Source of the DNA: an uncultured Acidobacteriota bacterium
GTDB lineage: Bacteria; Acidobacteriota; Vicinamibacteria; Vicinamibacterales; CAVVIG01
Assembly: GCA_902825985.1 (NCBI GenBank)
Contig: CADEDC010000006.1
Location: 69,088-118,972 of the forward strand
DNA length: 49,885 nucleotides
Reading direction: 5' to 3'
Both the position numbers and the translations under genes were made by a program. Position 1 is the stretch's first letter. Every line of letters begins with the position of its first letter. This document shows, in pieces, positions 18,343 through 26,794 of the stretch. The notes below the pieces were generated by a model. That model saw only the letters and a program-made list of their open reading frames with translations. It was not told the DNA's origin and ran no database searches.

Positions 18343-19032
18343 ATGTCGAAGCCGCCACCTGCGATCCAGTCGTTGTTCGTCGGTCAGCCCGAGTCGCTCG
18401 GGGTGGCAGGTGCGGCCGCCTGGTTCGATGAGGCATGGACGACGGCGATTTTCAAGCGGCGACTCGACCATCCGGTTGCGCTGGGAACGCTCGGGCTCGC
18501 CGGCGACGGGCATGCCGATTCCGTGAATCACGGCGGACCGGACAAGGCGATCTGCGTCTACCCCGCCGTGCACTATGCGGTCTGGCGCGACCAGATCGCC
18601 CGACAGCCCGACGGCGACACCGCGGCGGCAGAGTGCCATGATGGCGGCTTTGGCGAGAACCTGACGGTGACGGCGCTCACCGAGCGCGATGTGTGTGTGG
18701 GCGATACCTACGCCGTCGGCTCGGCCGTCGTGGAAATCTCGCAACCGAGACAGCCGTGCTGGAAACTCGCCCGCCGGTGGCGGATCAAGGATTTCGCGGC
18801 GCAGGCGGTGGCGAATGGATTCACCGGCTGGTATTTTCGCGTACACCGTGAGGGCCGAGTGGCCGTCGGTGACACATTCGCCCTGGTCGCACGGCCGCAC
18901 CCCGAGTGGACCGTCGCCGCGGCCAACCTGGTCATGCACCATCGGGTCGGCGACGCGAAGGCCCTGGTCGACGTGGCGGCACTGTCCGAGAGCTGGAAGC
19001 GCACCCTCCGCAGCCGCGTCGCGGGCGCATGA
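18343..19032 (+). CDS. MOSC domain protein, YiiM-like
   Basis: 229-aa cytosolic protein. The MOSC beta barrel shows GLAGDGHADSVNHGGPDKAI (about residues 51-70), GFGENLTV and the conserved cysteine C139 in SQPRQPCWKL, the residue that handles sulfur or the molybdenum cofactor. A helical C-terminal domain (about 165-229) matches the 3-alpha domain of YiiM-type proteins. Characterised YiiM detoxifies N-hydroxylated purines with molybdenum cofactor and a reductase; a flavin/ferredoxin redox partner is typical. The divergent ferredoxin gene could be that partner, which is an inference from position. It ends 17 bp from the convergent lipoprotein gene. Confidence 0.85.
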   Translation: MSKPPPAIQSLFVGQPESLGVAGAAAWFDEAWTTAIFKRRLDHPVALGTLGLAGDGHADSVNHGGPDKAICVYPAVHYAVWRDQIARQPDGDTAAAECHDGGFGENLTVTALTERDVCVGDTYAVGSAVVEISQPRQPCWKLARRWRIKDFAAQAVANGFTGWYFRVHREGRVAVGDTFALVARPHPEWTVAAANLVMHHRVGDAKALVDVAALSESWKRTLRSRVAGA

Positions 19033-19049
19033 GGGTGGGTTTCGCGCCC

Positions 19050-20579
19050 TCAGTTCGTCGGCGACCGTCTGGCCGGTGACGGCGTGACGGTGAAGGCGAA
19101 GCGCAAGGCCGGAATCCGATTGCCCGGATGGTCCTGCGCGTAGGTGAGCTGCGGCAGCCGATAGACCTGCTGGCCGTTCTCCGGTCCCTGGTAGATGCCG
19201 GGGTAGAAGTCGATGAGATGCACGCCCGGCGCGCCGGCCGCCGCGAACGTCAGCGTGACGTCCCCCTGGCTGTTGAAGCCGCACGCATATCCCATGTAGG
19301 CGTTGTCGTAGGTCGCGACGTAGATGTTGTCGTAGTCGGTCCAGCCGACGCCCTTCAGGTGCACCGTGATCGGCGTGCCGGGCGGCCCCGATGTCGGCGT
19401 GATGCCGACGATGCTGGTTTCGATGGTGAAGTGCGCCACCGCGAGCGTGTCGGAACCGCTGCGGATCGCCAGCGCATGCAGGCCGCCGAGGTCGTCCGGG
19501 ATGGTGAGCGACATCGTCAGGTGGCCGGTCGCGTCCACCGTCGCGGCACCGAGTTCGTCCTCGCGCTCGCCGAAGCCCGACTCGGTGACCCGGCTGCCCG
19601 CCTGTGTCCCCCACATCAAATGCACCGCCGCATGCGGCGGCAATCCCGACGCCGACAGCTGGACCGGGGTCAGCACCGGCCCTTGCGATGGTGTCATCGC
19701 GGCGGTGCCACGCATCGCCGCGTCGCCGGCCGGCACCGGCTGGGCGGCGTACGGCTCGACGACGGCCGACGCCGGCGCGCCGCCGGGCGTGACGCGAAAC
19801 AGGAACTCCGGCCGCGGCAGGTAGGCGTTGGGCGCCTGCGTGTAGTTCAAGTAGGAATGACCGGTCCATCCCGTGTAGAGCTTCACGGGATGATCGCCAG
19901 GCGTCCCGCTGGCGCGGAACCGCGCCACGGCCGTCCCTTTCGTCGAAACGGCAGACACCCAGCCGACTTCGGCGTTGTCCCAACTGACCACGTACGTGCT
20001 GTCCATCGTCCGCCAGCCGAGTCCGGTCACCCGAACTTCCACCGGCGTCCCGATGGGCCCTTCGGTGGGCACGAGCGAAAACGCCGGCATGACCTCGACC
20101 CCGCCCTGCGCGACAGCTCGCCCGCCGATGCGGACCAGGATGTTGTGGACGCCGCCGAAGTCCTCCGGCACTGCGAACTGGGTCGACAGCCGGCCATCGG
20201 CGTCGGTCCGGGTCGTGCCGACGACAATCGTGGTTTCCGAGTACTTCTTGCCTTTGAAGCGGAAGTAGTCTTCGACCAGCCATTCGCCCGTGACGGTTTC
20301 CCAGACCAGTTCGGCCGGCTGATTCGGCGGCAGTCCATCGGCGGCGGCGGCGAGCCGTGAGCCGACCAGCACCGGTCCGGCGATCACCGGCTCCAGCGTC
20401 AGCCGCAAGCGGGCGCCGGCCGGATCGGCCGCCGCCGCGGCGGCGGCAGGCTCGGCGGCAGACGTGACCGGAGCGGTGGCGGACTGGCAGGCGGTCGCGA
20501 CGAGCGCGACCGACAGCGGCACGACGAGCCGAAGCGTGACAGCCGCCGCGAACGATGTCCCCCGATGTCCAGACCTCAT
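19050..20579 (-). CDS. Lipoprotein with two-fold internal duplication, function unknown
   Basis: 509-aa predicted lipoprotein: signal peptide with lipobox ending at C31 (LVATAC), then an Ala-rich linker. The rest is a tandem duplication of a roughly 200-residue unit. Matching landmarks are LPPNQPAELVWETVTGEW versus LPPHAAVHLMWGTQAG; VPEDFGGVHNILVRIGG versus IPDDLGGLHALAIRSG; TEGPIGTPVEVRVTGLGW versus TSGPPGTPITVHLKGVGW; and the following YVVSWDNAEVGW versus YVATYDNAYMGY. The GP.GTP.....G.GW pieces suggest IPT/Ig-like beta domains. It may bind a ligand or scaffold at the cell surface. ATG 20579 has GGGAG upstream; an ATG at 20597 is also in frame. It lies 67 bp downstream of its probable partner gene. 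Confidence 0.7.
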   Translation of the reverse strand: MRSGHRGTSFAAAVTLRLVVPLSVALVATACQSATAPVTSAAEPAAAAAAADPAGARLRLTLEPVIAGPVLVGSRLAAAADGLPPNQPAELVWETVTGEWLVEDYFRFKGKKYSETTIVVGTTRTDADGRLSTQFAVPEDFGGVHNILVRIGGRAVAQGGVEVMPAFSLVPTEGPIGTPVEVRVTGLGWRTMDSTYVVSWDNAEVGWVSAVSTKGTAVARFRASGTPGDHPVKLYTGWTGHSYLNYTQAPNAYLPRPEFLFRVTPGGAPASAVVEPYAAQPVPAGDAAMRGTAAMTPSQGPVLTPVQLSASGLPPHAAVHLMWGTQAGSRVTESGFGEREDELGAATVDATGHLTMSLTIPDDLGGLHALAIRSGSDTLAVAHFTIETSIVGITPTSGPPGTPITVHLKGVGWTDYDNIYVATYDNAYMGYACGFNSQGDVTLTFAAAGAPGVHLIDFYPGIYQGPENGQQVYRLPQLTYAQDHPGNRIPALRFAFTVTPSPARRSPTN

Positions 20580-20646
20580 CGACGACGGCTCCCGCATTCT
20601 CGTGATTCCCCGGGGTGCCCCCCGGATCCCGGTGCCCCTCGACGTG

Positions 20647-21123
20647 CTACTCGACGACCGTCAGCTCGGACAAATCCTGGCGGAACGGCTTGAAGTCGCC
20701 GGTGCGTCCCTTCTTGTCCTTGGCGGTCACCGAGTACCGGACGATGCCGGTCGGCGCGTCGGCCGGGACGACCCACTTGGCCACCCAGAACTCGAGCTCC
20801 GGCTGCTTCGCCGTGCCCCGGTAGCGCATCGGCACATCGACTGTTCGGCCTGCGTAGTCGAGATGGACCACGATTTCGGCCGTCGGCTCGTACTTGCCGG
20901 TTTCCGGATCGATGGCGGTCATCCGGAAGCCGACCGGCTCGCCTCGCTTGTAGCGGCTCTTCAACATGCAGTTGTCAGGCTTGCCGATGCCGGCAAACAA
21001 CGACAGGTCGCCATAGACAATCAGCCGGCCAGCGGACTGCGCTGCCGGGCGCGCTTCGCGCAGGCTCAGGACGCCGACGACCACGATCCCGAGGGTGAGC
21101 ACTGCCAGCCAGGTACGCCGCAC
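20647..21123 (-). CDS. Small exported protein of unknown function
   Basis: 158-aa protein starting at GTG with a near-perfect AAGGAGG 5 nt upstream. A short signal/anchor (about residues 4-21, LAVLTLGIVVVGVLSL) precedes a beta-rich domain with FAGIGKPDNCMLKSRYKRGE, DPETGKYEPTAEIVVHLDYAG and SVTAKDKKGRTGDFKPF. One cysteine after the signal region, no cofactor motif. The composition looks like an Ig-like or FixG/CARDB-type fold, but I recognise no family. It is the first gene of a pair with the duplicated lipoprotein and divergent from a TonB receptor, so the three may work together at the envelope. Confidence 0.65.
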   Translation of the reverse strand: MRRTWLAVLTLGIVVVGVLSLREARPAAQSAGRLIVYGDLSLFAGIGKPDNCMLKSRYKRGEPVGFRMTAIDPETGKYEPTAEIVVHLDYAGRTVDVPMRYRGTAKQPELEFWVAKWVVPADAPTGIVRYSVTAKDKKGRTGDFKPFRQDLSELTVVE

Positions 21124-21189
21124 GTAGACCTCCTTGGTGAGCTTGCGAAGGGAGTTGCGCCGGAGCCGTCCGGCGCGAAACGCGACATT

Positions 21190-21231
21190 GTACCTGTACC
21201 GGCCGCCGCCCGGGCGGCTGATTTCAGGTAC
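21190..21231. promoter_or_regulatory. Nested inverted repeats in a divergent promoter region
   Basis: GTACCTG at 21190-21196 is answered by CAGGTAC at 21225-21231, and between them lies the palindrome GCCGCCCGGGCGGC at 21205-21218. The whole block ends 12 bp before the TonB-receptor ATG and 66 bp from the opposite gene start. It could be an operator for both directions or an RNA stem-loop in the receptor leader. No known regulator site recognised. Confidence 0.4.
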
Positions 21232-21243
21232 AGTCGTCGACTC

Positions 21244-23484
21244 ATGCGTCATGGAGCCTTTCACGGCGCCTGGCCGGTGGCGCTGGCGGTGCTGGTGCTG
21301 TTGGCGTGTCTCGCCGACGGCCGGCCGGCCGCCGCCAGTCAGCCGGTGGTCACGCTGACTGGCGTCGTCGTCGACGCGTCGGGATCCCCGGTCGCCGACG
21401 CCGTCGTCGGCGTCGCGACCACCGGCGACGAGCGCACGACCCGGACCGATGGCACCGGACGGTTCAGCCTGCCGCTTGGTGACGAGGCGACCGGCGTAAG
21501 GCGTGTGACGGTGGCGTCGCCCGGGTTCGCCGCCGTGGCCGTCGACCTGCCGATGCCGCCGGCACCACAGCGGTTCGTCCTGCAGCCGGCGCCGGTGTTC
21601 GAAGCCATCAACGTGACCTCGTCGCGCACCGATACGCCGCGGGCCGATCCCACCGTCACCGTCTCGGTGGTCACCGCCGCGGACCTCGACGCGCGGGCCG
21701 CCGTCACCCTCGACGACGCGCTGAAGCTGGTGCCCGGCTTCACATTGTTGCGGCGGACCTCCTCTCGAGTCGCGAATCCGACGGCGCAGGGGGTGACGCT
21801 GCGCGGTCTGGGCGGCACGGGGTCGAGCCGATCGCTGGTGCTGGCCGATGGCCTGCCGCTGAACGACGCGTTCGGCGGCTGGGTCTACTGGGACAAGCTG
21901 CCGGCGGCCGCGATCGAACGGGTGGAGGTGCTGCGCGGCAGCGGCAGCGACCTCTACGGCGCGGACGCGGTCGGCGGCGTCGTGCAGATCCTCACCCGGC
22001 ATCCGACGCGGCCGTCCCTGCAGGCGCTCGCGGAAGGCGGCACGCTCGGAACCGGACGGGTCTCCATCTTCGCCGGCGGGCGGCCGCGCGGGTGGCACTA
22101 CACCGCCAGCGGCGAGTGGTTCTCGACCGACGGTTACGTCCTGGTGGCGCGCGATGACCGGGGGCCCATCGATGTCCGCGCCGGATCGCATCACCGGTCG
22201 CTGCTCGGCACGCTGGGACGACAGGCCGGCAACGGCTGGCGCGTCGAGGGCGGCGCGAACGTCTTTGCGGAGGATCGACGCAACGGCACGCCGGCTGTCT
22301 ACAATGCGACGGCATCACGACGGGGCTGGGTGGACGTGGCCGGCCCGCTCGCCCGTGGGCTGCTGTCGGCGCGCACCTACGCGGGTACCCAGGGCTACGA
22401 CCAGTCCTTCTCGGCCGTGCCGCTCGACCGCGCGTCGGAGGACGTGAATCGTCTCCAGCGGATCCCGACGCGCGCCGTCGGGGTGGGGGCGCAATGGGTC
22501 CGGGCGCTGGGAGCGCATGCGCTGCTCGTCGGTGCGGAAAGCAAGTTCATCCGCGGCCAGACGCAGGAAACCCGACTGGCGCAGGGCCGCGTGCTCGGCG
22601 TCACCGACGACGGCGGCGAACAGCAGAGCGGGTCGCTGTTCGTGCAGGACAGCTGGGCGGTGCACCACCGCCTGACGGTGGTCGCCGGCGTCCACGCCGA
22701 CGGCTGGCATACGACGGCGAACAACACGAGCTACGACAAGACGCTGACGGCCGTCAATCCGCGCCTGTCGGCGGCATTCGTGGTCTCGGACCACGTCTCG
22801 ATCCGCGGCTCCGCCTACGGCGGCTTTCGCGCCCCGACGCTCAACGAGCTCTATCGCGGGTTCCGCACCGGCAACACGCAGGTGAATCCTAACGAGGCGC
22901 TGGCGCCCGAGCGGCTGACCGGCGGCGACTGGGGCATCGTCGTCGGTCGTCGCACGCTGTCGGCGCGCGCCAGCGCATTCTGGAATGTGCTCGACGACGT
23001 GGTCACCAACGTGACCCAGTCGCGGACGCCGACCCTCATCACGCAGCAGCGACAGAACGCGGATCGCGTCCGCTCGGCCGGACTGGAGTTCGAGGCCGGC
23101 TGGCGACCGGGACGGTTCACGGCCGCCGTCACCGCCGCGCTGATCGATGCGCGCTTCGCCGGCGACACGACGGCCCGGCACAATCGCGTGCCGCAGGTAG
23201 CGCGGGCGCAGCTCGGCCTCGACCTGCGCTACGGGCGGTCCGGCTGGACGGCATCGGGCCAGCTCCGCGTCACCGGGACGCAGTTCGAGGACGACCTGAA
23301 CCTGCTGCCCCTGCGGCGCGCCACGGTCGTCGATCTCATGGGCTCGCGCGCGCTCACCCGCGGGGTACACGCCTTCGTCGCCATCGAGAACGTGCTCGAT
23401 GCCGCCTACGACGTCGGACGGACGCCGATTCTCACGGTCGGCCTGCCGCGGACGGCGCGGGCCGGAGTACGGGCCGGATGGTGA
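21244..23484 (+). CDS. TonB-dependent outer-membrane receptor
   Basis: 746-aa receptor: signal peptide to about residue 30 (cleavage near AAASQ), then a carboxypeptidase-regulatory-like domain (about 35-115; VTLTGVVVDASGSPVADAVV, RTDGTGRFSLPLG), a plug domain (about 120-235; DDALKLVPGFTLL, GVTLRGLGGTGSSRSLVLADG, YGADAVGGVVQILT), and a 22-strand-type barrel ending in an aromatic-containing AGVRAGW tail. No iron- or B12-specific marker, so the substrate is unknown. The plug features resemble siderophore/vitamin receptors (BtuB/CirA style) more than SusC. The frame is open far upstream of 21244, but that part is antisense to two other genes. Regulation may involve the nested repeat just upstream. 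Confidence 0.88.
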   Translation: MRHGAFHGAWPVALAVLVLLACLADGRPAAASQPVVTLTGVVVDASGSPVADAVVGVATTGDERTTRTDGTGRFSLPLGDEATGVRRVTVASPGFAAVAVDLPMPPAPQRFVLQPAPVFEAINVTSSRTDTPRADPTVTVSVVTAADLDARAAVTLDDALKLVPGFTLLRRTSSRVANPTAQGVTLRGLGGTGSSRSLVLADGLPLNDAFGGWVYWDKLPAAAIERVEVLRGSGSDLYGADAVGGVVQILTRHPTRPSLQALAEGGTLGTGRVSIFAGGRPRGWHYTASGEWFSTDGYVLVARDDRGPIDVRAGSHHRSLLGTLGRQAGNGWRVEGGANVFAEDRRNGTPAVYNATASRRGWVDVAGPLARGLLSARTYAGTQGYDQSFSAVPLDRASEDVNRLQRIPTRAVGVGAQWVRALGAHALLVGAESKFIRGQTQETRLAQGRVLGVTDDGGEQQSGSLFVQDSWAVHHRLTVVAGVHADGWHTTANNTSYDKTLTAVNPRLSAAFVVSDHVSIRGSAYGGFRAPTLNELYRGFRTGNTQVNPNEALAPERLTGGDWGIVVGRRTLSARASAFWNVLDDVVTNVTQSRTPTLITQQRQNADRVRSAGLEFEAGWRPGRFTAAVTAALIDARFAGDTTARHNRVPQVARAQLGLDLRYGRSGWTASGQLRVTGTQFEDDLNLLPLRRATVVDLMGSRALTRGVHAFVAIENVLDAAYDVGRTPILTVGLPRTARAGVRAGW

Positions 23485-23524
23485 GCGGGTTCGCGGGTTC
23501 GGGGGTTCGCGGGTTCGCGGGTTC
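23485..23524. repeat. 8-nt tandem repeat (GSGGGTTC)
   Basis: Five perfect-register units: GCGGGTTC twice, GGGGGTTC once, GCGGGTTC twice, followed by a degenerate GGGGGTAG. It begins directly after the TonB-receptor stop codon and lies 86 bp before the molybdoenzyme start. No inverted-repeat arm, no CRISPR character. Slippage-prone. Confidence 0.8.
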
Positions 23525-23610
23525 GGGGGTAGCTGACGCAAGTTCTGCGGACGCTCGCCGCCATTGTTGCTACACTAGCTTCCCGAAATCGCCTTCCGAA
23601 AGGGTTGGAC

Positions 23611-24774
23611 ATGAGCACACAGCACTCCCGTCGGGATGTTCTGCGCGGCACCCTGGCTCTCACGGGCCTCGGTCTTCTCGGTTTTCCTGAATGGGCCCTG
23701 CCGCTCCTCGCCCAGGGGGAGACGCTGGTGCCGTTCACCGATCTCCCGCCGACCTTCAACCCGACGCCACGCGCCGACACCCGGCTGGTGGACATCCGGG
23801 CCATCGACGGACCGTTCACGCCACGAGACCGGTTCTACACGACCCAGCACTACGGCCATCCGGCGGTCGACGCGGCGGCGTTCCGGCTGACGGTCACCGG
23901 CCTGGTGAACCAGACGCTGTCGCTGTCGCTCGACGATCTGAAGAAGATGAAGCCGCAGCAGCTGGTCGCCGGCTTCGAGTGCTCGGGCAACCGCCGTCCG
24001 TTCCAGGGGCTGGCGAGCAACGGCAAATGGACCGGTGTCCCGCTGAAGGCGGTGCTCGACAAGGCGGGTGTCAAAGCCGAGGCGCGGGAGTTCGTGTTCT
24101 TCGGCGCCGACAAGGGTGAGGAAGAGGTCGAGTTCCGGGCCGAGAAGTTCAAGGTCGAACAGCAATTCGGTCGCTCGCTGACGCGGGAGAAGGCGCTGAC
24201 CCCGGAGCCGTTCCTCGCCTGGGAGCTGAACGGCGAGCCGCTCACCGTCCACCAGGGCTTCCCGCTCCGCCTCGTCGTGCCGGGCTGGTACGGCGTCGCC
24301 AACGTCAAATGGCTGTCGCAGGTGCACGTCCAGCAGGAGAAGTATCTCGGCAAATACCAGGCACGCTGGTACCGCTCGCTGCGGGGCGAAGTGATCAACG
24401 GCGAGACGAAGTGGAAAGAGACCGAGATCACGTTGATGCAGCCGAAGTCGTTCATCGCGCGCGTCACCAAGGCGGGCGCCGCCCACAAGGCGCTGGTCGT
24501 CGTGCTCAACGACGGCACGCCGGTCAAGTCGGTCGAGGTGAAGGTCGACGACGGGCCGTGGCAGGCGGCCACCGCGGACGCGGCGACGAAGGACAAGTAT
24601 TCCTGGAAGTTCTACACCTTCACCTGGAACGGCGCGACCGCCGGCGAACACACCCTCGTGTCGCGGATGACCGAGACCTCGGGGCGGGTCCAGCCGACCG
24701 CCGAGCAAATCGCCAACAAGAAGACCTTCCTCGAAGACAACTCACAGTACCCACGGAAGCTGACCATCGCGTAA
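23611..24774 (+). CDS. Tat-exported sulfite-oxidase-like molybdopterin oxidoreductase
   Basis: 387-aa periplasmic enzyme with a Tat signal (SRRDVLRG at residues 7-14, hydrophobic stretch to about 35). The molybdopterin domain contains GFECSGNRRPF with the molybdenum-ligating cysteine C124, and the later VPGWYGVANVKWLSQV typical of the sulfite-oxidase fold. The C-terminal dimerisation-like (Mo-co) domain runs from about 280, including VEVKVDDGPWQAAT. It probably oxidises sulfite or another small anion, or acts as a SorA-type or MsrP-related oxidase; the electron acceptor is likely a c-type cytochrome, but none is adjacent. ATG 23611 with AAAGGG upstream is chosen over an in-frame TTG 6 nt earlier. 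Confidence 0.85.
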   Translation: MSTQHSRRDVLRGTLALTGLGLLGFPEWALPLLAQGETLVPFTDLPPTFNPTPRADTRLVDIRAIDGPFTPRDRFYTTQHYGHPAVDAAAFRLTVTGLVNQTLSLSLDDLKKMKPQQLVAGFECSGNRRPFQGLASNGKWTGVPLKAVLDKAGVKAEAREFVFFGADKGEEEVEFRAEKFKVEQQFGRSLTREKALTPEPFLAWELNGEPLTVHQGFPLRLVVPGWYGVANVKWLSQVHVQQEKYLGKYQARWYRSLRGEVINGETKWKETEITLMQPKSFIARVTKAGAAHKALVVVLNDGTPVKSVEVKVDDGPWQAATADAATKDKYSWKFYTFTWNGATAGEHTLVSRMTETSGRVQPTAEQIANKKTFLEDNSQYPRKLTIA

Positions 24775-24790
24775 CGCCGCGAGAATCCCG

Positions 24791-24819
24791 GCTGGCGATC
24801 GGAGATTCTGATCGCCAGC
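24791..24819 (+). terminator. Perfect 10-bp stem-loop downstream of the molybdoenzyme gene
   Basis: GCTGGCGATC (24791-24800) pairs perfectly with GATCGCCAGC (24810-24819) around a 9-nt loop, 17 bp after the molybdoenzyme stop and 28 bp before speA. No T tract follows, so it may be a terminator, an attenuator or a processing site for speA. Confidence 0.45.
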
Positions 24820-24847
24820 GAAGGAAAGGTCGCTATCATGGGATCAC

Positions 24848-26794
24848 ATGAATCACACGCTTAGCCGGCCGCGCACCGCGCACGATGTGGGTGACGTGTG
24901 GACTCACGTCGATGCCGCCGAGCTCTACGAAATCGACCGGTGGGGACAGGGCTACTTCTCGATCGGCGAGAACGGCCACGTCCGGATCCACCCGACGAAG
25001 GAGTCGGCGCGATCCATCGACCTCAAACAGCTGGTCGATCACCTGCAGCTGCGCGGCATCCACCTGCCGACGCTCATCCGCTTCAGCGACATCCTGAAGC
25101 ATCGGCTGCAGGACATCCACGACGCGTTCGCGAGCGCCATCACCCAGCACGAGTACACCGGCAAGTACGTCTGTGTCTACCCGATCAAGGTGAATCAGCA
25201 GCGCCAGGTGGTCGAAGAGGTGTTCCAGTTCGGCCGGCCGTTCCACTTCGGTCTCGAAGCCGGCTCGAAGCCCGAGCTGCTCGCCGTCGCCGCACTCGCC
25301 GACAACGACACCCCGATCATCTGCAACGGCTTCAAGGACGCCGAGTTCATCGAGATGGCCATGCTGGCCCAGAAGATCGGGCGCAAGGTCATTCCGGTGG
25401 TCGAGAAATACACCGAGCTGCCGCTCATCCTCGATTACGCCGAGAAGGTCGGCGTCCGGCCGAGCATCGGCATGCGCGTGAAGCTCGCCGCCCGCGGCGG
25501 CGGCCGGTGGCAGTCATCGGGTGGCTACCGCTCGAAGTTCGGCCTCACCGTCGGGGAAATCCTGAAGGGGCTCGAAGAACTGAAGTCGCGCGGCATGGAA
25601 GACTGCTTCCAGCTGCTCCACTTCCACCTCGGCAGCCAGATTCCGAACATTCGCATCGTCAAGGGCGCGCTCAACGAGGCGGCGCGCGTCTACGTCGAGC
25701 TGGTCAAGGCCGGCGCCGGTCTGCAGTACATGGACGTCGGCGGCGGTCTCGGCGTCGACTACGACGGCTCGCAGACCAACTTCGAGTCGAGCGTCAACTA
25801 CACCCTCCAGGAGTACGCCAACGACGTCGTCTACCACCTGCAGACGGTGTGCGACGAGGCGAAGGTGGCGCACCCGACGATCATCTCGGAGAGCGGACGG
25901 GCGGTCGTCGCCCACCACAGCCTGCTCGTGTTCAACGTCCTCGGCGTCTCGGGCTTCGGCAACGGCACCTTCCCGACGACGGCGACCGACAACATGGAGC
26001 AGCCGCTCGTCGACCTCATCGACACCTACAACAGCCTGAACGTCCGGAACGCGGCCGAGAGCTATCACGACGCGCAGCAGGCGCTCGACATGGCGATGAA
26101 CCTGTTCTCCGGCGGCTACCTGCCGCTCGAACAACGGTCGCAGGCCGAGAACCTGTACTGGGCCATCTGCGTGAAGCTGCAGAAGCTGGTGCAGGGGCAG
26201 GACGAAGTGCCCGAAGACCTGCAGAACCTCGACGAGTCGCTGTCCGATACCTACTTCTGCAACTTCTCGCTGTTCCAGTCGATTCCCGACAGCTGGGCGA
26301 TCAAGCAGCTGTTCCCGATCATGCCGATCCATCGGCTGAACGAGCGGCCGACCCAGCACGCCGTTCTCGGCGACATCACCTGCGACTCGGACGGCAAGGT
26401 CGACCAGTTCATCGACCGCCGCGACGTCAAGCGGTCGCTGCCGCTGCACCAGTTCAACGGGTCGCCGTACTACCTGGGCGTCTTCCTGGTCGGTGCGTAC
26501 CAGGAAATCCTCGGTGATTTGCACAACCTGTACGGCGACACACATGCCGTCCACGTCAGCCTGGATGCGAACAACGCCGTCGTGCTCGACGCCGTCATCA
26601 AAGGCGACACGGTCCGCCAGGTGCTCGACTACGTCGAGTTCGACGCCGAGGCGCTGGTCACCAAGCTGCGCACCGACGTCGAAGCGGCCGTCCGCTGCGG
26701 TCGCCTGAGCTACGAGGAATCCGGCCGCGTGCTGCGCTTCTACGAGGAAGGTCTGCAGGGCTACACCTACCTCGAGGAGCGCACGACGCGCTAG
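24848..26794 (+). CDS. speA: Biosynthetic arginine decarboxylase
   Basis: 648-aa cytosolic PLP enzyme of fold type III that converts arginine to agmatine and CO2, the first step of the agmatine route to putrescine. Markers: N-terminal AAELYEIDRWGQGYFSIGENG, Schiff-base K114 in VYPIKVNQQRQ, the barrel segment FHLGSQIPNI, the PLP phosphate-binding VGGGLGVDYDGS, and the C-terminal CDSDGKVDQFI block (catalytic Cys and Asp region). Length is normal for SpeA. The start is less certain: GGAAAGG sits 19 nt from this ATG but 9 nt from another ATG (24838) that opens an overlapping 8-codon frame; a GTG inside the gene closer to AAELYEI is also possible. The stop codon lies in the palindromic element. 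Confidence 0.95.
   Translation: MNHTLSRPRTAHDVGDVWTHVDAAELYEIDRWGQGYFSIGENGHVRIHPTKESARSIDLKQLVDHLQLRGIHLPTLIRFSDILKHRLQDIHDAFASAITQHEYTGKYVCVYPIKVNQQRQVVEEVFQFGRPFHFGLEAGSKPELLAVAALADNDTPIICNGFKDAEFIEMAMLAQKIGRKVIPVVEKYTELPLILDYAEKVGVRPSIGMRVKLAARGGGRWQSSGGYRSKFGLTVGEILKGLEELKSRGMEDCFQLLHFHLGSQIPNIRIVKGALNEAARVYVELVKAGAGLQYMDVGGGLGVDYDGSQTNFESSVNYTLQEYANDVVYHLQTVCDEAKVAHPTIISESGRAVVAHHSLLVFNVLGVSGFGNGTFPTTATDNMEQPLVDLIDTYNSLNVRNAAESYHDAQQALDMAMNLFSGGYLPLEQRSQAENLYWAICVKLQKLVQGQDEVPEDLQNLDESLSDTYFCNFSLFQSIPDSWAIKQLFPIMPIHRLNERPTQHAVLGDITCDSDGKVDQFIDRRDVKRSLPLHQFNGSPYYLGVFLVGAYQEILGDLHNLYGDTHAVHVSLDANNAVVLDAVIKGDTVRQVLDYVEFDAEALVTKLRTDVEAAVRCGRLSYEESGRVLRFYEEGLQGYTYLEERTTR

Noticed and set aside
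20464..21243. Upstream extension of the TonB-receptor frame
   Set aside because: The extension is antisense to the duplicated lipoprotein and its partner, and the receptor's signal peptide clearly begins at 21244.
23485..23530. Possible CRISPR array
   Set aside because: The repeat unit is 8 nt with no unique spacers, and no cas gene is present.
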